Assembly (NCBI GenBank): GCA_013397935.1
Contig: VZRN01000634.1
Span: 1 to 64,000 of the forward strand
DNA length: 64,000 nt
Direction: 5' to 3'
DNA from: Dasyornis broadbenti
Lineage: Eukaryota > Chordata > Aves > Passeriformes > Dasyornithidae
The notes beneath the pieces are model-generated. The model was not told the origin of the DNA. It saw only the letters and a list, made by a program, of their open reading frames with translations, and searched no databases. Position numbers and translations under genes: made by a program. Within the stretch, counting starts at the first letter, position 1; the number at the start of each line of letters is the position of its first letter. This document shows positions 37,301-48,799 of the stretch, piece after piece.

Positions 37301-40095
37301 CGTTATTTTTGTCCTTCATGCAATCACTTACTGCCACTGCCTCATTCTGCACAGATATCTTCTGCAGAACAGGAAAAAAAAAAAAAAAAAAACAAAAACA
37401 AATAAATATCTAATCAGGATTAAAATTTCTTCCTCCAAGTTTCTACCATAAGGATCACTCTGTTACTACCCAGATCAGCTCGCCCTACCTGGCTTTCCAG
37501 GCTGTGCTTGTGGTATTATTCTGCCTATGCTGTACCTGAGTCAACAAGAAGGGAAGTAAAGCAAGCTCCAAGGATCTGATGGAAGAGAAACCTCCTGCCT
37601 ATGGCACAAAAGCTGCTGCTGGAAAAGATCTCAGCAAGCAGCTCATGTGCTGTGTGCAGCAGAGCCATAGGTACTCTCCATCAACAGCAGGAGATGAGGC
37701 AGCACGAGATGCTCTGCTAGGACTGGGGGACTTAAATCCTGCTTTTATGATAGGATTAGATACTACAACCACTGTGGGCCAGCTGCTTTTTATCAAGAAA
37801 AAAGAGGCAGCACAGCACTCCTCTAGGAATACACTTAGCATGACAAACTCATTTATTCCCAGCAGTTGTTTACCACTCTGTACCTTTCCTACAGCAAGTG
37901 AGACAAAAGACAGGATTTGAATGTGGAAATGGCTTAAACGTTACCGTGGAAATGGAGGTTGGGGTCCGTATTGACTCCCCAGATCTACTGCAAGAACTTT
38001 CGTTTCTCTCCTGCACCTCTGCAGTGCTCTACAGAAAGCAGAGGTACCAGTGTGCAGTGGGATAATCTGCTAATGCCAGGGTTAATTTAAACTTCATCTG
38101 TGTAAGACTTCAGAATGGGAAGAGCTGCTGACCATCATTGGCCAGTATTATCAATTTCATTCATTTTCACCAAGGAAGCTTCCAGTCTTCCTCCTTGCTG
38201 GTAGGACCAACCTATAGAACCAGCCCTCAGCATTGCTGAAGTCACCAAAGCTGTGAGCACACACCTAATGCCAGGATTATGGCATGATGTGAGTCAGACT
38301 AAGAGCACCAGTGTCCCCTGGCCAGGTCCTGCCTCTTAACTCCCTGCAAGGCTCTCCCACCTGCCAGTAATACTCACTAATCCTGAGGAAAGGAAGGCTG
38401 GCCACGAGAAAAAAAAAACAAACTCAAAATCAGCTGGCTTGGTCAAGTTAATTGTTGGCTTCAAGAGAGTCACAGGATGCTATCCTGGAAGGGAGGGGAC
38501 AGGGTTCAATAGCTCCTGGAAGGGAGAGGACAGGTGAATCACACATCTGAAACAGAAGTAGCAGAAACCCACTGGTAAAAAAACAAATGTATTTAAAGTT
38601 AAGAGCAGGAGATGGTCTGCTGTCTGTCAAGACTGGGATCAGCACAGCAGCTCTGAGGCAGGTGTTTGAAACCCCTGTTTCTAGAGAGCCTCACAAGGTC
38701 CTTCTTGATAACTTACGCATGACTGCATTGTGCCTTTTTTTTTTTGGTACAACGAATTCATGTAAATCTGCAGTTTCTAAACCAAGCGTCTTTCTAGTGT
38801 CAGCCTGGAACAAGGGACACCACTAGGCGAAGCCGTGCCTGAAGAGACTGCCCATGCCTCTGACCCAGCAGAGCAGGGCACATTCCAGTATTCCCTGCCA
38901 CTGCAGCCCCACAGCTCTATGGGAGCCCTCACCATAGACTGTATTGACTATTATTTTGAGTAAATTTGGGTTGGTTATGCAGAGTGAAAGAAAAACTGTT
39001 CCGTGTGAATTTAGAAGAGAACGTGCTCAGGAAGCTGAGCAGCCCTCATCAGAGCAGCTCAACTGGGGCCAGGGCCCAGGTGGGAGCCTACAGACAGGGA
39101 CACGGTGCCTCTGGAGACTGAGACTGCAGCCTGAGAAATAGCCTGGCACTTGTTCCTCTCATGGCTGCAGAGTCCCTTGAGTCCATTGTCACCTCAAGAA
39201 ATCTCCTCCTCTGGCATACCCTTTGAGCAGTATCTAAAACCTCAGGGAGGAGAAAAGGACAACAGTTTCTGGAAGTGCAGAGAAGCAGTAAATTATAGTA
39301 GCACATATTAGATACGCATGCATATATGTATATGGATAGATTTGTCATATGTATTTCAGCCTTGTGAGACTACTCTCCCTGAGAGTAAGTCTATGCAGCA
39401 CAGGGGTTTCACCAGTCACCTTGCACAAAATCACATGCTTTGGATATAGAGAAGGTGGATTTATAGAGTTGTTTTATTTTCACCAAGTTTTTCCGTGTTT
39501 CATAAAGCAGAACATGGTGTAATTTATTGCTTGTCTGGCATCTTTTGCACCAAAAAGATTACAAAAATGTTTCACTGCCAATTACAGTTAACCAGCCTCA
39601 TTCAAAGGCAGCAGCGCTAACATTGAACTCACACAAGCTCAGAAGTTCATGGACAGATGAAAGATCTCAAAGCTCAATTACTTTTCATGAACAGAATCCT
39701 AAACATCTTCCTCCTAACCATATTCTTCTCAGAAAGAGGGATCTGAAAGCTGGAAAGCTCAACAAAGATGGCTTGAAAGGACATCTTTGAGGCAAGCTGG
39801 CTCTGCAAAAATATGTAACAGAGCATTCCCAGGCATAGCATGCAGGCAGGGGGAAACAAAGGAAAAAGAGGGGGGAAGAAATATTAAAAAAAAAAGAAAA
39901 AGCCAAGCTCTCTTCTTCCCTCAATATGCAATGATGAACCAGAACAATGAGTACGGTTAGAGTCACAGGATAAGAAAAACCAGCTAGGGCACCACAGCAG
40001 GGAAATTTTTAAATGAGCAGGATCATTTTTATTTGACTTTGAAAACAGAGAAAATGACTATCCTCAGCCTGGTGTGGAGATATTTTTATTGCTTG
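34305..40095. other. Non-coding stretch with unassigned open frames
   Basis: Plus-strand frames at 34567-35013 (148 codons) and 35047-35400 (117 codons) are long and of ordinary composition but show no motif, splice pair or poly(A) context. A small CpG-containing spot lies at 36068-36105. Homopolymers A14 (36257-36270) and A19 (37374-37392) occur. The frame at 37579-37920 (113 codons) is also unassigned. Nothing else is recognised. Confidence 0.5.
37374..37392. repeat. A19 homopolymer
   Basis: Nineteen consecutive A's followed by 'caaaaacaaataaat'. It could be the decayed tail of a retroposed copy on the plus strand; no body is identified. Confidence 0.85.
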
Positions 40096-40139
40096 ACTTT
40101 TACGTGAACCTATAAAGCTAGCATTTGGACAGGAAGAAT

Positions 40140-40290
40140 GTATTTCAGAGATGTATCGGTGTGTCTACAGTGTGGCCGGCAGGGACATGCAGCCTCCCTG
40201 TTCCAAGCCTCAGGCAATGATGGCCTGGGTGACGCTGGCGTGTCTGTGTGGAAGCGCTGAACATCCATCGGATTAACGCCACTCACAATG
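40140..40290. other. CpG-enriched short segment
   Basis: About 150 bases carry noticeably more CpG than the surroundings (ggccggc, gacgctggcg, agcgctg, atcggattaacgcc). Both a 41-codon plus-strand frame starting at the ATG near 40150 and a minus-strand frame (40295-40110) are open here. Neither has a donor or acceptor of good quality, and I recognise neither peptide. CpG retention may mean constraint, recent insertion, or local composition. Confidence 0.35.
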
Positions 40291-40299
40291 CTCATGTGC

Positions 40300-43200
40300 T
40301 GACTTCAAAATCCATGAGGTATGGATGGCACTGAGACCTTTTTCCCCTAAATAAAGGGTTATTCTTCTTTTAGAAGATGGTTGAAGCCGCAGACAGTATA
40401 TAATGTTTTGAAGTCGCAGCTTTAATTAGAGAGTTAAAGAAATGTATCTTCTTTTGTTAAAAGGACAGGCTGTATTGAATGTGTGACAATGAACCTGCTT
40501 CCAGGACAGCCACCACAGACGTTCCTGCAAGGAACTGTGGAGAAGGATGATAAAGAGCTCACTCTTCACACACGTTGCCATCTTTGCACTTTTGTGACCC
40601 ATCTCCTACCGATTTTAGTAGTAAGCAGAAAACCTTAAATGCAAATGATACTTTTCATCCAGTTTTATCAAAGACCACATCCAACGTTAAATCCATAGTT
40701 AGTCAACATTTAAATATTAACAATACTGAGGAAAGGAAGAGATGTTCATGTGGAAACTTACAGGGCTATTGTCACAGAAGTAAAATATTATAACCCACAA
40801 AAGATAACAGGTCTTTGTGGCAGGGCTGGTTTAGTCTCACAAGTGCTGCTGCTAAGAATTAAAGCAGATACTTCTTTATTTAATAGAGTCCCCTGCAAAA
40901 ATCTGCCAGTCAAATACTGTGCCTTGCACTGAGAGATGCCCTTGCCGAGCACTGTCAGAGAACAGTGTAAACAGCACAGTTCAGTCTTCTTCCTTTGCAC
41001 ACAGCAAACTGCAAGCAAACCCTAAAACCAGGGCAAACAATCCCAGCGAGCAGCGTGATTAGGTTTGCTCTGAAACACCTGCACGTAAATAAAGACAAAG
41101 AGAGTGCAAGCTGCTATTTCCCTCTCAGGGAAAAAGAAAACACAAGATCTGGCAAAGTCCATCCCTAGCGTGCTGATACACAAGGATAAAATGTCCCATG
41201 CTGCAAGAAAATGTAAACAAGCAGAAAGAGATGACAAAAATCTTACATTTAATACTACAGCCTAAGTTTTCTTGACTACAGATTTCAGACTAGGTTTTCA
41301 AAGGCTGGTGTCTAAAAGAACAAATAATGATCTTGTCAATGCAACCTCAAAGACTATATCTGAAAAATAATGTAAAGAGGGTTTGGCTAAGGACGAGCTT
41401 GGAAACGCAACCTCTGGGGGATTTGCTTTTTCATGAAATTTTAAAGATGCGCATAAATAGTGGTTTAGGTTGTGTGCTTAGAATTGTGTGGATTCAAGTA
41501 AGAGTAAAAAACACTTTCTTTGTACTCATTTGCAACTTGAAAGAATGAGCCCTGGCAATCTGGATACTTAAATATAAGATTAACCCAAACGTAGGCAAAT
41601 TTCTTATCTTTCCCCTCTTCCAAGGTATTTGCTGGTTCTCTATCTTCATCCTAGCACAGTTAGCCTACTTTAACTGAAGGTGCCCTGGATTTCTCAAAAA
41701 TGTTATTTTCCTTAAGTGAAATACACAATTGTACCTTAAGGATTCAAGTTTTCAGAGTTGGGCACTTAACTTCACGGCAAGCAGTCTTGGATGTGCTGGT
41801 TGAGACTGGAATTTGCTGCTGGAGAAGGCAAGTTGGAGCTTGTAATGGCCGCTGGGACAGTCTCTGGGCAGAGCTGAGTGTCCTGTGGTGCTACTGGGAG
41901 CTGACAGAAAGCCAACGTTCCTATTCCCAAAGGTATTGTTTCTTGCTATGCCAGACCCTCCCAGCCCTGTCCTCTCGGCAGTTTCTGTTCCCTGCAGGAG
42001 CCCCTGTGCTTTGGTGGTCCTTGGACCCAGAGTGATGGGCTGGAGCAGAGGGTATCTCCAGCAGAGCTAAACTGGTGCCTCGACTGAATCCCAATGACAA
42101 AACCAGCACAAATTTCTCTGCCTTGTGAAGAAACAACACCACTGCCTCAGCATCCTCAGGATTGTTTAATTGTCACATTTCAATTTCACCATTATTCACA
42201 CTATTCCACCTAATCTTGCATTTATTTACCACTAAAACCAAAACCAATGAAGCTCTTAAAAAAAAAAAAAACAGAATATTTCAGTTATTCCCCTTTACCA
42301 GTTAGGGCATCACATGCAGCTTTGCTTTGATTCCCCTGACTTAAGGATCATCCAATTTGCTGCAATGCTGCACAAAATGAATCACTAACTTCGTAAAATA
42401 ACAAAAGGAGGACATTTAATGAGTCAAAGACAATATTGCATTACCAAAACAAAGATTAAAGGAACTAAATGTCCCTTTAAAATTTGAAAGCTTTACAGAG
42501 CCCAAGAAAACAACAAAAAAAAGCCATACATGAAGGAAATACAATAATTCTAACCATAGAAATACAAATGTTATTGGTAAAAAGCATAACAGGGCTTTTT
42601 GAGGGAACACCACTGAATGAAAGCAAGAGAAGCAAAACCTGGATGAAAGGAAGAAAGGATGAGACAGATGAAAGAAAAGATGAGAGCTGGGTGAGAAAAC
42701 AGGAAGGTCATTTCCTTTATCTAGACTTGCTAACTTCAGTGTTCAGAAACAAAGGCAGCAACTGTTCTTCGCAAAATTGTCTCCAAGGACTCTGTAGCCC
42801 ATTTGGTGATATTTTTAAAATATAGTTTGAAGAAAAAGAAAACTACATCCTTTAATGTCACTCAGCAGTAGTTCTGCAGCTGGGGATTTCTGTTCATACA
42901 ATGGTTTAAAGTTTTTTCTGCTCTAGTTATTTCATTACAACCATAGGATTTATTACATGGTAATTCCCTGAGCTCTTATAAATCTATTTGCGGATAGGAG
43001 GGGGGTTGTCTTATGATTCCAGTCTGGCAACAAATTTTCCATATAAAATTTAATCTATTGTATCTCACTTTTGTATAATCAGATCATTAAAATGCATTGC
43101 TAATATGTAAATCTGAGCTAACCTCATTACCATAATTATGCTCCATAATTATTGAATAAACAAGCATTTTAGAGTTTCTGAAGTCTGCTGAGAATGCTTT

Positions 43201-45970
43201 TCCGGTTTGGGAGTGGCTTTAATTATGTGCTTCCTAATCATTATTATAAACCTTTGTGGCAATCCTGCTATGTGATTGTTTTAAATGCTGCTCCTAATCT
43301 GACTGGCAAGGCCCAAGGTTCATGTGCTGTGAGCACATCAGACAGATCCCTCAGTCACAGCCTGCCTGCCAGGCTCCACTTTAATTAGTATTATTGTTTA
43401 ATTTATAGACAGGGCTTTGCTCACAAGCCTTCATGCATTTTAAGGAATTATAGCAATGAGTCAAATTCTGCTTTCCCCTCTGGAAAGAGAATTAGTGAGT
43501 CAACATCTCTGTGTGTGGCAGAAGTTTATCGAATGTAAGGTATTCCCAAAAAACATGTTCACCATAGGTTTTACACCTGCACTGCACAGATGTCCAATGA
43601 AACAGTTTTCAAATGTGCTGCCTACTGAGTATTTATTCTATTTTTATTTCCTTTTTTTTGTTTTGGTTTGTTTGTTTTTTGGTGGTGTGGTGGTGATTTT
43701 TCTACACCACGTAAATGCTATACAATAAATGAGGCATAGGGTAAACATCAGATCCCCAGCCAATACAAGCAGCTCCACTGAGGCTAATAAACTTTTGCCA
43801 ATGTATGGAAGATTCAGCCCATTACCTTTGGAAGCCATCATAAGCAGAACCCTGCTGACTTCTACAAGCCAGTTTCATCTTTAATGAGCAGCACATCATT
43901 CTAGGACTACCATTGTCAGAACATCTTGTTCTAAACAGAAAGTGGATAATTACTGCCGTTGTAGGCCCCCAGGAAAAAGATATCCACAATCTGTGACAAA
44001 TCTGACCTTGGAACAAATGACTCATAAATTATCAATAAGGTCTTGGAAACATTTGAGCACCCTTGACCCAGAGTGATTTAAGCAAAAATACCCATGATAT
44101 TGGCCTTTTCTCTTTTTATATGAGGTTGTGTGTAGGAGACTTAATTAAAGTTTGTCAAACTGTAAGAAGGTCAACAAGATCGATTCATATAAATTTTCAG
44201 AGTGAAAGTTTTTTTGAAATGTGTTTGATGCATACATTAGAAAAAGCAAGTATAAAAAGTGTAGCAGGCATCCTAACAAACCTGCTAGAATAGAAGAAAC
44301 AACTGATTAACACCACCATTACAGCTCTCCAAAGCTCAACAGAAAATACAAATCACATACACCGGCAAAGGTCTTTCAATCTAAAAAAAGACCCTCAAAC
44401 AAACAAACAAAGTCTCAACCAAACAACCGAAGAACCAGATTGCTTTAGTGCTTTTTATCGAGTCCCAGGGCTGAAATGATTTTCTAATAGCAAACTGGAG
44501 AAAGAGACTGAAAATGCCCCATCTCTCAGAGGGTCGCTCTCTTTCTCCAGTTCTTTGTAATGACATCTCTCAACAGCCTGTCCTCTACATATTCAGTCTC
44601 TCAGGTCTGCTTCCCCAGAAAGTGAATGAGAAAGGAAGCTCAAATTAGATTCAGGCAGTGATGAACATTACCATTTTGGTGAGCTGAAGCTTGTCAAGCT
44701 CTCTTATCCTTTAGGTGAACATCACATTACCGGACCACAGGACAAAGATTTGATGTGAAATTACACTTCACTGTGCATTTATAGGACAGACAGACTGTTT
44801 TATCTTAGACGGGGAAAGAAAGTTCAGACCTTTACGGAAAAAAAAAAAGGGATTATTCACATTCACTGACAATAGCATCACCTTGTAGGCAAAGACCAGC
44901 ACTTTTTTCCTTCTATGTATGGATTTTGTGCCCTTCTGAACAACCTTTTTTTAAGAGCATTGGAAAGAAAAGTGACAGGAGTAAATATCAGTGAAATAAA
45001 TCATTCGCTCTTCAGGAATTCAAGATATAGAACAAGAGGAAATTCAGGTAATACAAGAAATATATTCACAGAACCACGTTAACCTGGAAATTAACCACAA
45101 GGAGCTGGTTAGGAATTAAGTCTCAAGATTTAAATCCCATTATATCCTGACTCCATCCTTTCCCCACACATGAATTTCCAGTGCAAGGGAGCTAGTAGGA
45201 GAAAAGATCTGTGCTTTGTTCGATAGAAAAATCTCAGCACAATGCCAGGCTTAGAGCCCACACCAAGAATGACACTGACTAATAACAATAAAGCTTTTAA
45301 TTTCTGTAGTGCTTTTCAGCAGAGAGTCTGGAACTGCTTTCAAATACCCATTTGTTAAACTTCACTACAGAAATTATAGGTATGTGCACATTTTCTGGAT
45401 TAAATGAAAAGGCACATAAAGATCTGGGGCTAGATTGCCACCTGTGTGCGTGTATGTATATGTGAAAATGGCAAAACAGCATAGTAGTTTCACACCTTTC
45501 TGGCAAGAATGATCTTCCTCCTGTTGCCTTTTTCTGCAACCAGAATCTTTATCTCCACCTTCTTTGTACCACGGCTTAAACAGCTTGGATTGGCACACTT
45601 AATTCCTTGGTGAGGGGCAGATTTGATCTCACTCTTCCTTGGTAAGCCAAACTCACACCTCACTCACAGGTGGCTGCGTGCCACCTCACACAGCCTGGGA
45701 ACGCCAGAACAGCACAAGATGCATTCCACAGTGATACAGATTTTAAAAGGAAGCCGAAAGCCCTATGGCACAAGACACACTTGCTGCCATTGTTCAGTCA
45801 GACAGGCAGTGGTTTGTGGGGCAAAGAAGAAGAGCAGAGAGAGTGAGCAGGATTTGCCCTCCTTTGGAAACAGGGGCTCAGATCCCTGCAGAGCTGCCTC
45901 TTTATCATGGGAGGCTTTGCTAGAAAGAGAGCACTGAACTAATCCAGGCTAAAAGGACAAAAAGCCCCAG
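40300..45970. other. Non-coding stretch
   Basis: No gene is recognised. It includes an A-run at about 42259-42271, a purine-rich strand at 42600-42710 that explains the 113-codon frame there, an AT-rich block with repeated ATAATTAT-like words at about 43080-43165, a T/G-rich tract at 43640-43695, and (CAAA)4 at 44396-44411. A weak resemblance to the MIR core near 44003 was not strong enough to call. Confidence 0.5.
43080..43170. promoter_or_regulatory. AT-rich homeodomain-site cluster
   Basis: Repeated 'cataattatg' and 'ccataattattg' words lie within 60 bp, beside 'atgcattgctaatatgtaaat' (octamer-like). No repeat family or open frame accounts for them. The call is based on motif density only. 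Confidence 0.2.
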
Positions 45971-45974
45971 CCCT

Positions 45975-46478
45975 ATGTTATTTGAATGTTCATTTCAGCT
46001 GGAGTCATTGCAGACCCAGCTCCAATCCCTTCACATGATGAAGGAAGCAGCAAACACCAGCTCAGAGATAAAAGCCAGCGACCAGTGGAGGAAGGGAACC
46101 TCCTACATCTTTGTCGCAGAACATACAGGGATGCTCAGAAAAAGTACAAGGAACAAAACATCACTGCCTCAATGCATCATCTTAGCCACTAGATCAATGT
46201 ATTTTAGGGCACAGTTTCACAAGAAATGTAAACTAAGGAGGTGGCAGGAATGGCTCCAGCAAGGGCTCAAGTGGCCCGGCTGCTCCCCACCTGCCTGGGT
46301 GCCAGTGGAGCCAGAGGAGTGGGCCCAGCTGAAGAAGAGCTTCCTCACACTGGGACACCACCCTGTTTGCTCTTCCTTGCTCAGGGAGCCTGGAGGATGT
46401 TACTTATCTTTGGAACACTATCCCTGTGTCACCACAGAGCCCATGTGCGTGACTGCTTTTGTCACAGATAAGACATAG
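45975..46478 (+). other. Unassigned 167-codon open frame
   Basis: A plus-strand frame with fairly even composition (Gln, Lys, Glu and Arg present), overlapped by two shorter frames in other registers (45986-46192 and 46241-46471). I recognise no domain. The 3' half (about 46240-46400) is GC-rich, which lowers stop frequency. No convincing acceptor or donor pair brackets it, and there is no nearby poly(A) signal with retrocopy features. It may be a non-coding transcript or chance. Confidence 0.15.
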
Positions 46479-46479
46479 G

Positions 46480-48280
46480 CGTGCAGGCAAACACTTCATT
46501 TTCTCAAGTGAAAAACCAGAGTTGATCATCAGTAAAACAGCTGTTTTCTTCCATTGCTAATTCAAGAAAATTCCTTAGCCAATCTGTACTGCCAGAAGAG
46601 GAGGAAGAGAGGTGCCTGCCTGAGCAAGGGCACTGCACAGGGTGTAAAGCCACCAGAGCACCTCCCATCATGTGTGCCTCCTACAGTCTTCACTTAGGAC
46701 CAACAGCACAGTGGAGACAGCAAAGAAGCTTCATGACACCAGCTCACAGGCTTTCTGATAACCCTCCTTTGACTTCAAGCAGCAGATTTCACCAACTCAA
46801 TACATGCCATGAATCAATGGGATGAGAGTCATGAGCTGGCCTTATTCTTTTCTCCTGCATTCATCTCAGGATGAAATGTGCTTCTTATATTGGATGTTTA
46901 CTGACTGACCCTAGGATGACACACACACAGGGACCTTCCCACTGGCCTGGAGATTATTGCAAGATGATGTTCAGAGCATCAAATTCAGTTTCAAATTCTC
47001 TGTTTCACTGGCAATTTTTTCAGCTGACAGCAGATCTCTTTTTTGGGGGGAGAGAAAAAAAAAATATAAAAATTAAAGGACTGAAATACCCTTGTGTCCC
47101 CTTTCTGAAATAACCTTCTGTCCCCACCTTCTTCCTCTGTGTATCTCCCAAGTAGTTTCTTGGAGAGCTGTTATTGCATACTGCACGTTTGTCACACTTG
47201 ACTTCAAAAAAAGAACTGCAAACCCCTCTTCCTGAAGCAGCACTAAAACAGTTAATTACACTAAGCTAGTTAATAGCCTTTCATCATCAAGGACTGGTTC
47301 TTCTGCACACACAGGGACAGAATCCATTTATTTTTTATGTATATTCTTTTATTTATCTCACTCCTACCAGCTGTATGATAATTTATTCTCTGTCACTGTT
47401 CTTAACTCATAAGTTCATTTAAAGTGCGATAGCAGAGAAAATAAATTAACAGTTTCAGAGACTAAAACCTTTCTGAAAATGGAATCCAGCACTTTACTTT
47501 TACAAATACAGAATTTACACATTTGCACTTGGCTTAATTAATTAAATCTATACAGGAATAACCCAAGCCATACAGTAAGGCACAATATATATGCTGATAC
47601 CTAATTATCATCAATTTAAGCAGGACAAAGCCAGAGAACTGTCTCAATATGAGAGATATGTTGGGACTGGCCAAGGAATGAGCAGAGAACCCCATGGTGA
47701 GAGAAGCTGCTGTGATATGTCTGGGATGTGGGTTCTCGAGCTAAGAGCTGACTTCCACTGTGGCCAGAAGGAACAGAACCTGTCCTCCTTCCATCCATCC
47801 CTGTGTGCACATCACAGGTGTCCTCTGTAGTTCATTCATCCAGTTGAAGACTCAACCACTTTGGGAAAGGGTGAGCAGTGCTGGAAACAGCTGGTAGCAT
47901 CAGGAGGGCTGGGGCCAGTTTGGGAAGAGCATGGGTAGCTCACATAACTACACCCTTAGAAAACCTCAGATTGCTTTAAGTCACAAGTTTCTGAAATCTC
48001 AGGAAAAAAAAACATCTGGGAGCCTTTCTGTCTTGCCACTGCACAAGAGCAACAACCACTTCTGTCTTTTATATTGGGAAGTGATTTTGCAAAAGAATGA
48101 TCTCCTTTAGCCCGTCAGGGATGCTGACAGTGCTCTGCCCTCAGCAGCAGTGCCATGGTCCTGGCACAGCTCAGCTCAGCCCCAGGACCGCAGCTGCCAC
48201 TCTGAGGAGCATCAGCTGCTCCTGCCTGGGGAGATTAAAAACTCTGAGCTAATAGATAGAAGGACTGAGTTTTACCATTT
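46480..48280. other. Non-coding stretch
   Basis: Nothing is recognised. It has short A-runs near 47048-47061, TTAATTAATTAA-type AT sequence near 47535, and a GC-richer patch at 48120-48230. Confidence 0.55.
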
Positions 48281-48283
48281 CTT

Positions 48284-48571
48284 TCAGCAAACAAATTTTT
48301 CTACTCCCCATTCTTGTTCCTCAGCCTCTTCTACATAATTAAGAGCAGTTAGAAGATAATTAGCCAGGAAAAAGCCATCAGATTCTTGGGTAAAATAGCC
48401 ACTGGGCAGAATCACTTCCAGATCTTGGCATGAAACATCAGCTGTTCTTTGTAAATGGCCTTTCAGAAGAGGCACCTCCGAGAACAGAACCGCAGAGATG
48501 GCACAGAGCTCCTGGCAGCAGTCAGAACTGGAGGGACAATCTGACGGAAAATGCTGCCAAATTGAGAACAC
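48284..48571 (-). other. Unassigned minus-strand open frame with protein-like content
   Basis: The frame encodes 95 residues. The last 60 or so have natural-looking composition, including an acidic tail (NYVEEAEEQEWGVEKF) before the stop. Within it 'ctctgcggttctgttctcggag' could serve as an acceptor, which would make this a last coding exon, but no AATAAA is obvious close by and the peptide is unfamiliar. A 121-codon plus-strand frame overlaps (48430-48795). One of the two must be spurious, and both may be. Confidence 0.15.
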
Positions 48572-48799
48572 ATCAGGTGTCTCCCCAGAGACAAGGGCCC
48601 GGCTGCAAGGCAGCCTTCAGGATATGCAAATCAGCAAAGAAAACAGGAACGGGAAAAGTTAGGAAAAGACATACACACCCACAATCCATTGTAACAATCA
48701 TTATTATTGATTTTGCTGCTATCTTTAAGGGAGGCATCTATTACAGGAACCAATACTTAATGAAATTAGAAAGAAACACATATGCTTTCCCATAAACAC

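Noticed and set aside
42590..42825. 113-codon frame rich in Lys, Glu and Asp
   Set aside because: It is explained by a purine-rich strand (GGAA/GATG words), not by coding.
44000..44045. MIR-like phrase 'tctgaccttggaacaaatgactca'
   Set aside because: Only the first ten or so bases match well, and the downstream MIR motifs are absent.
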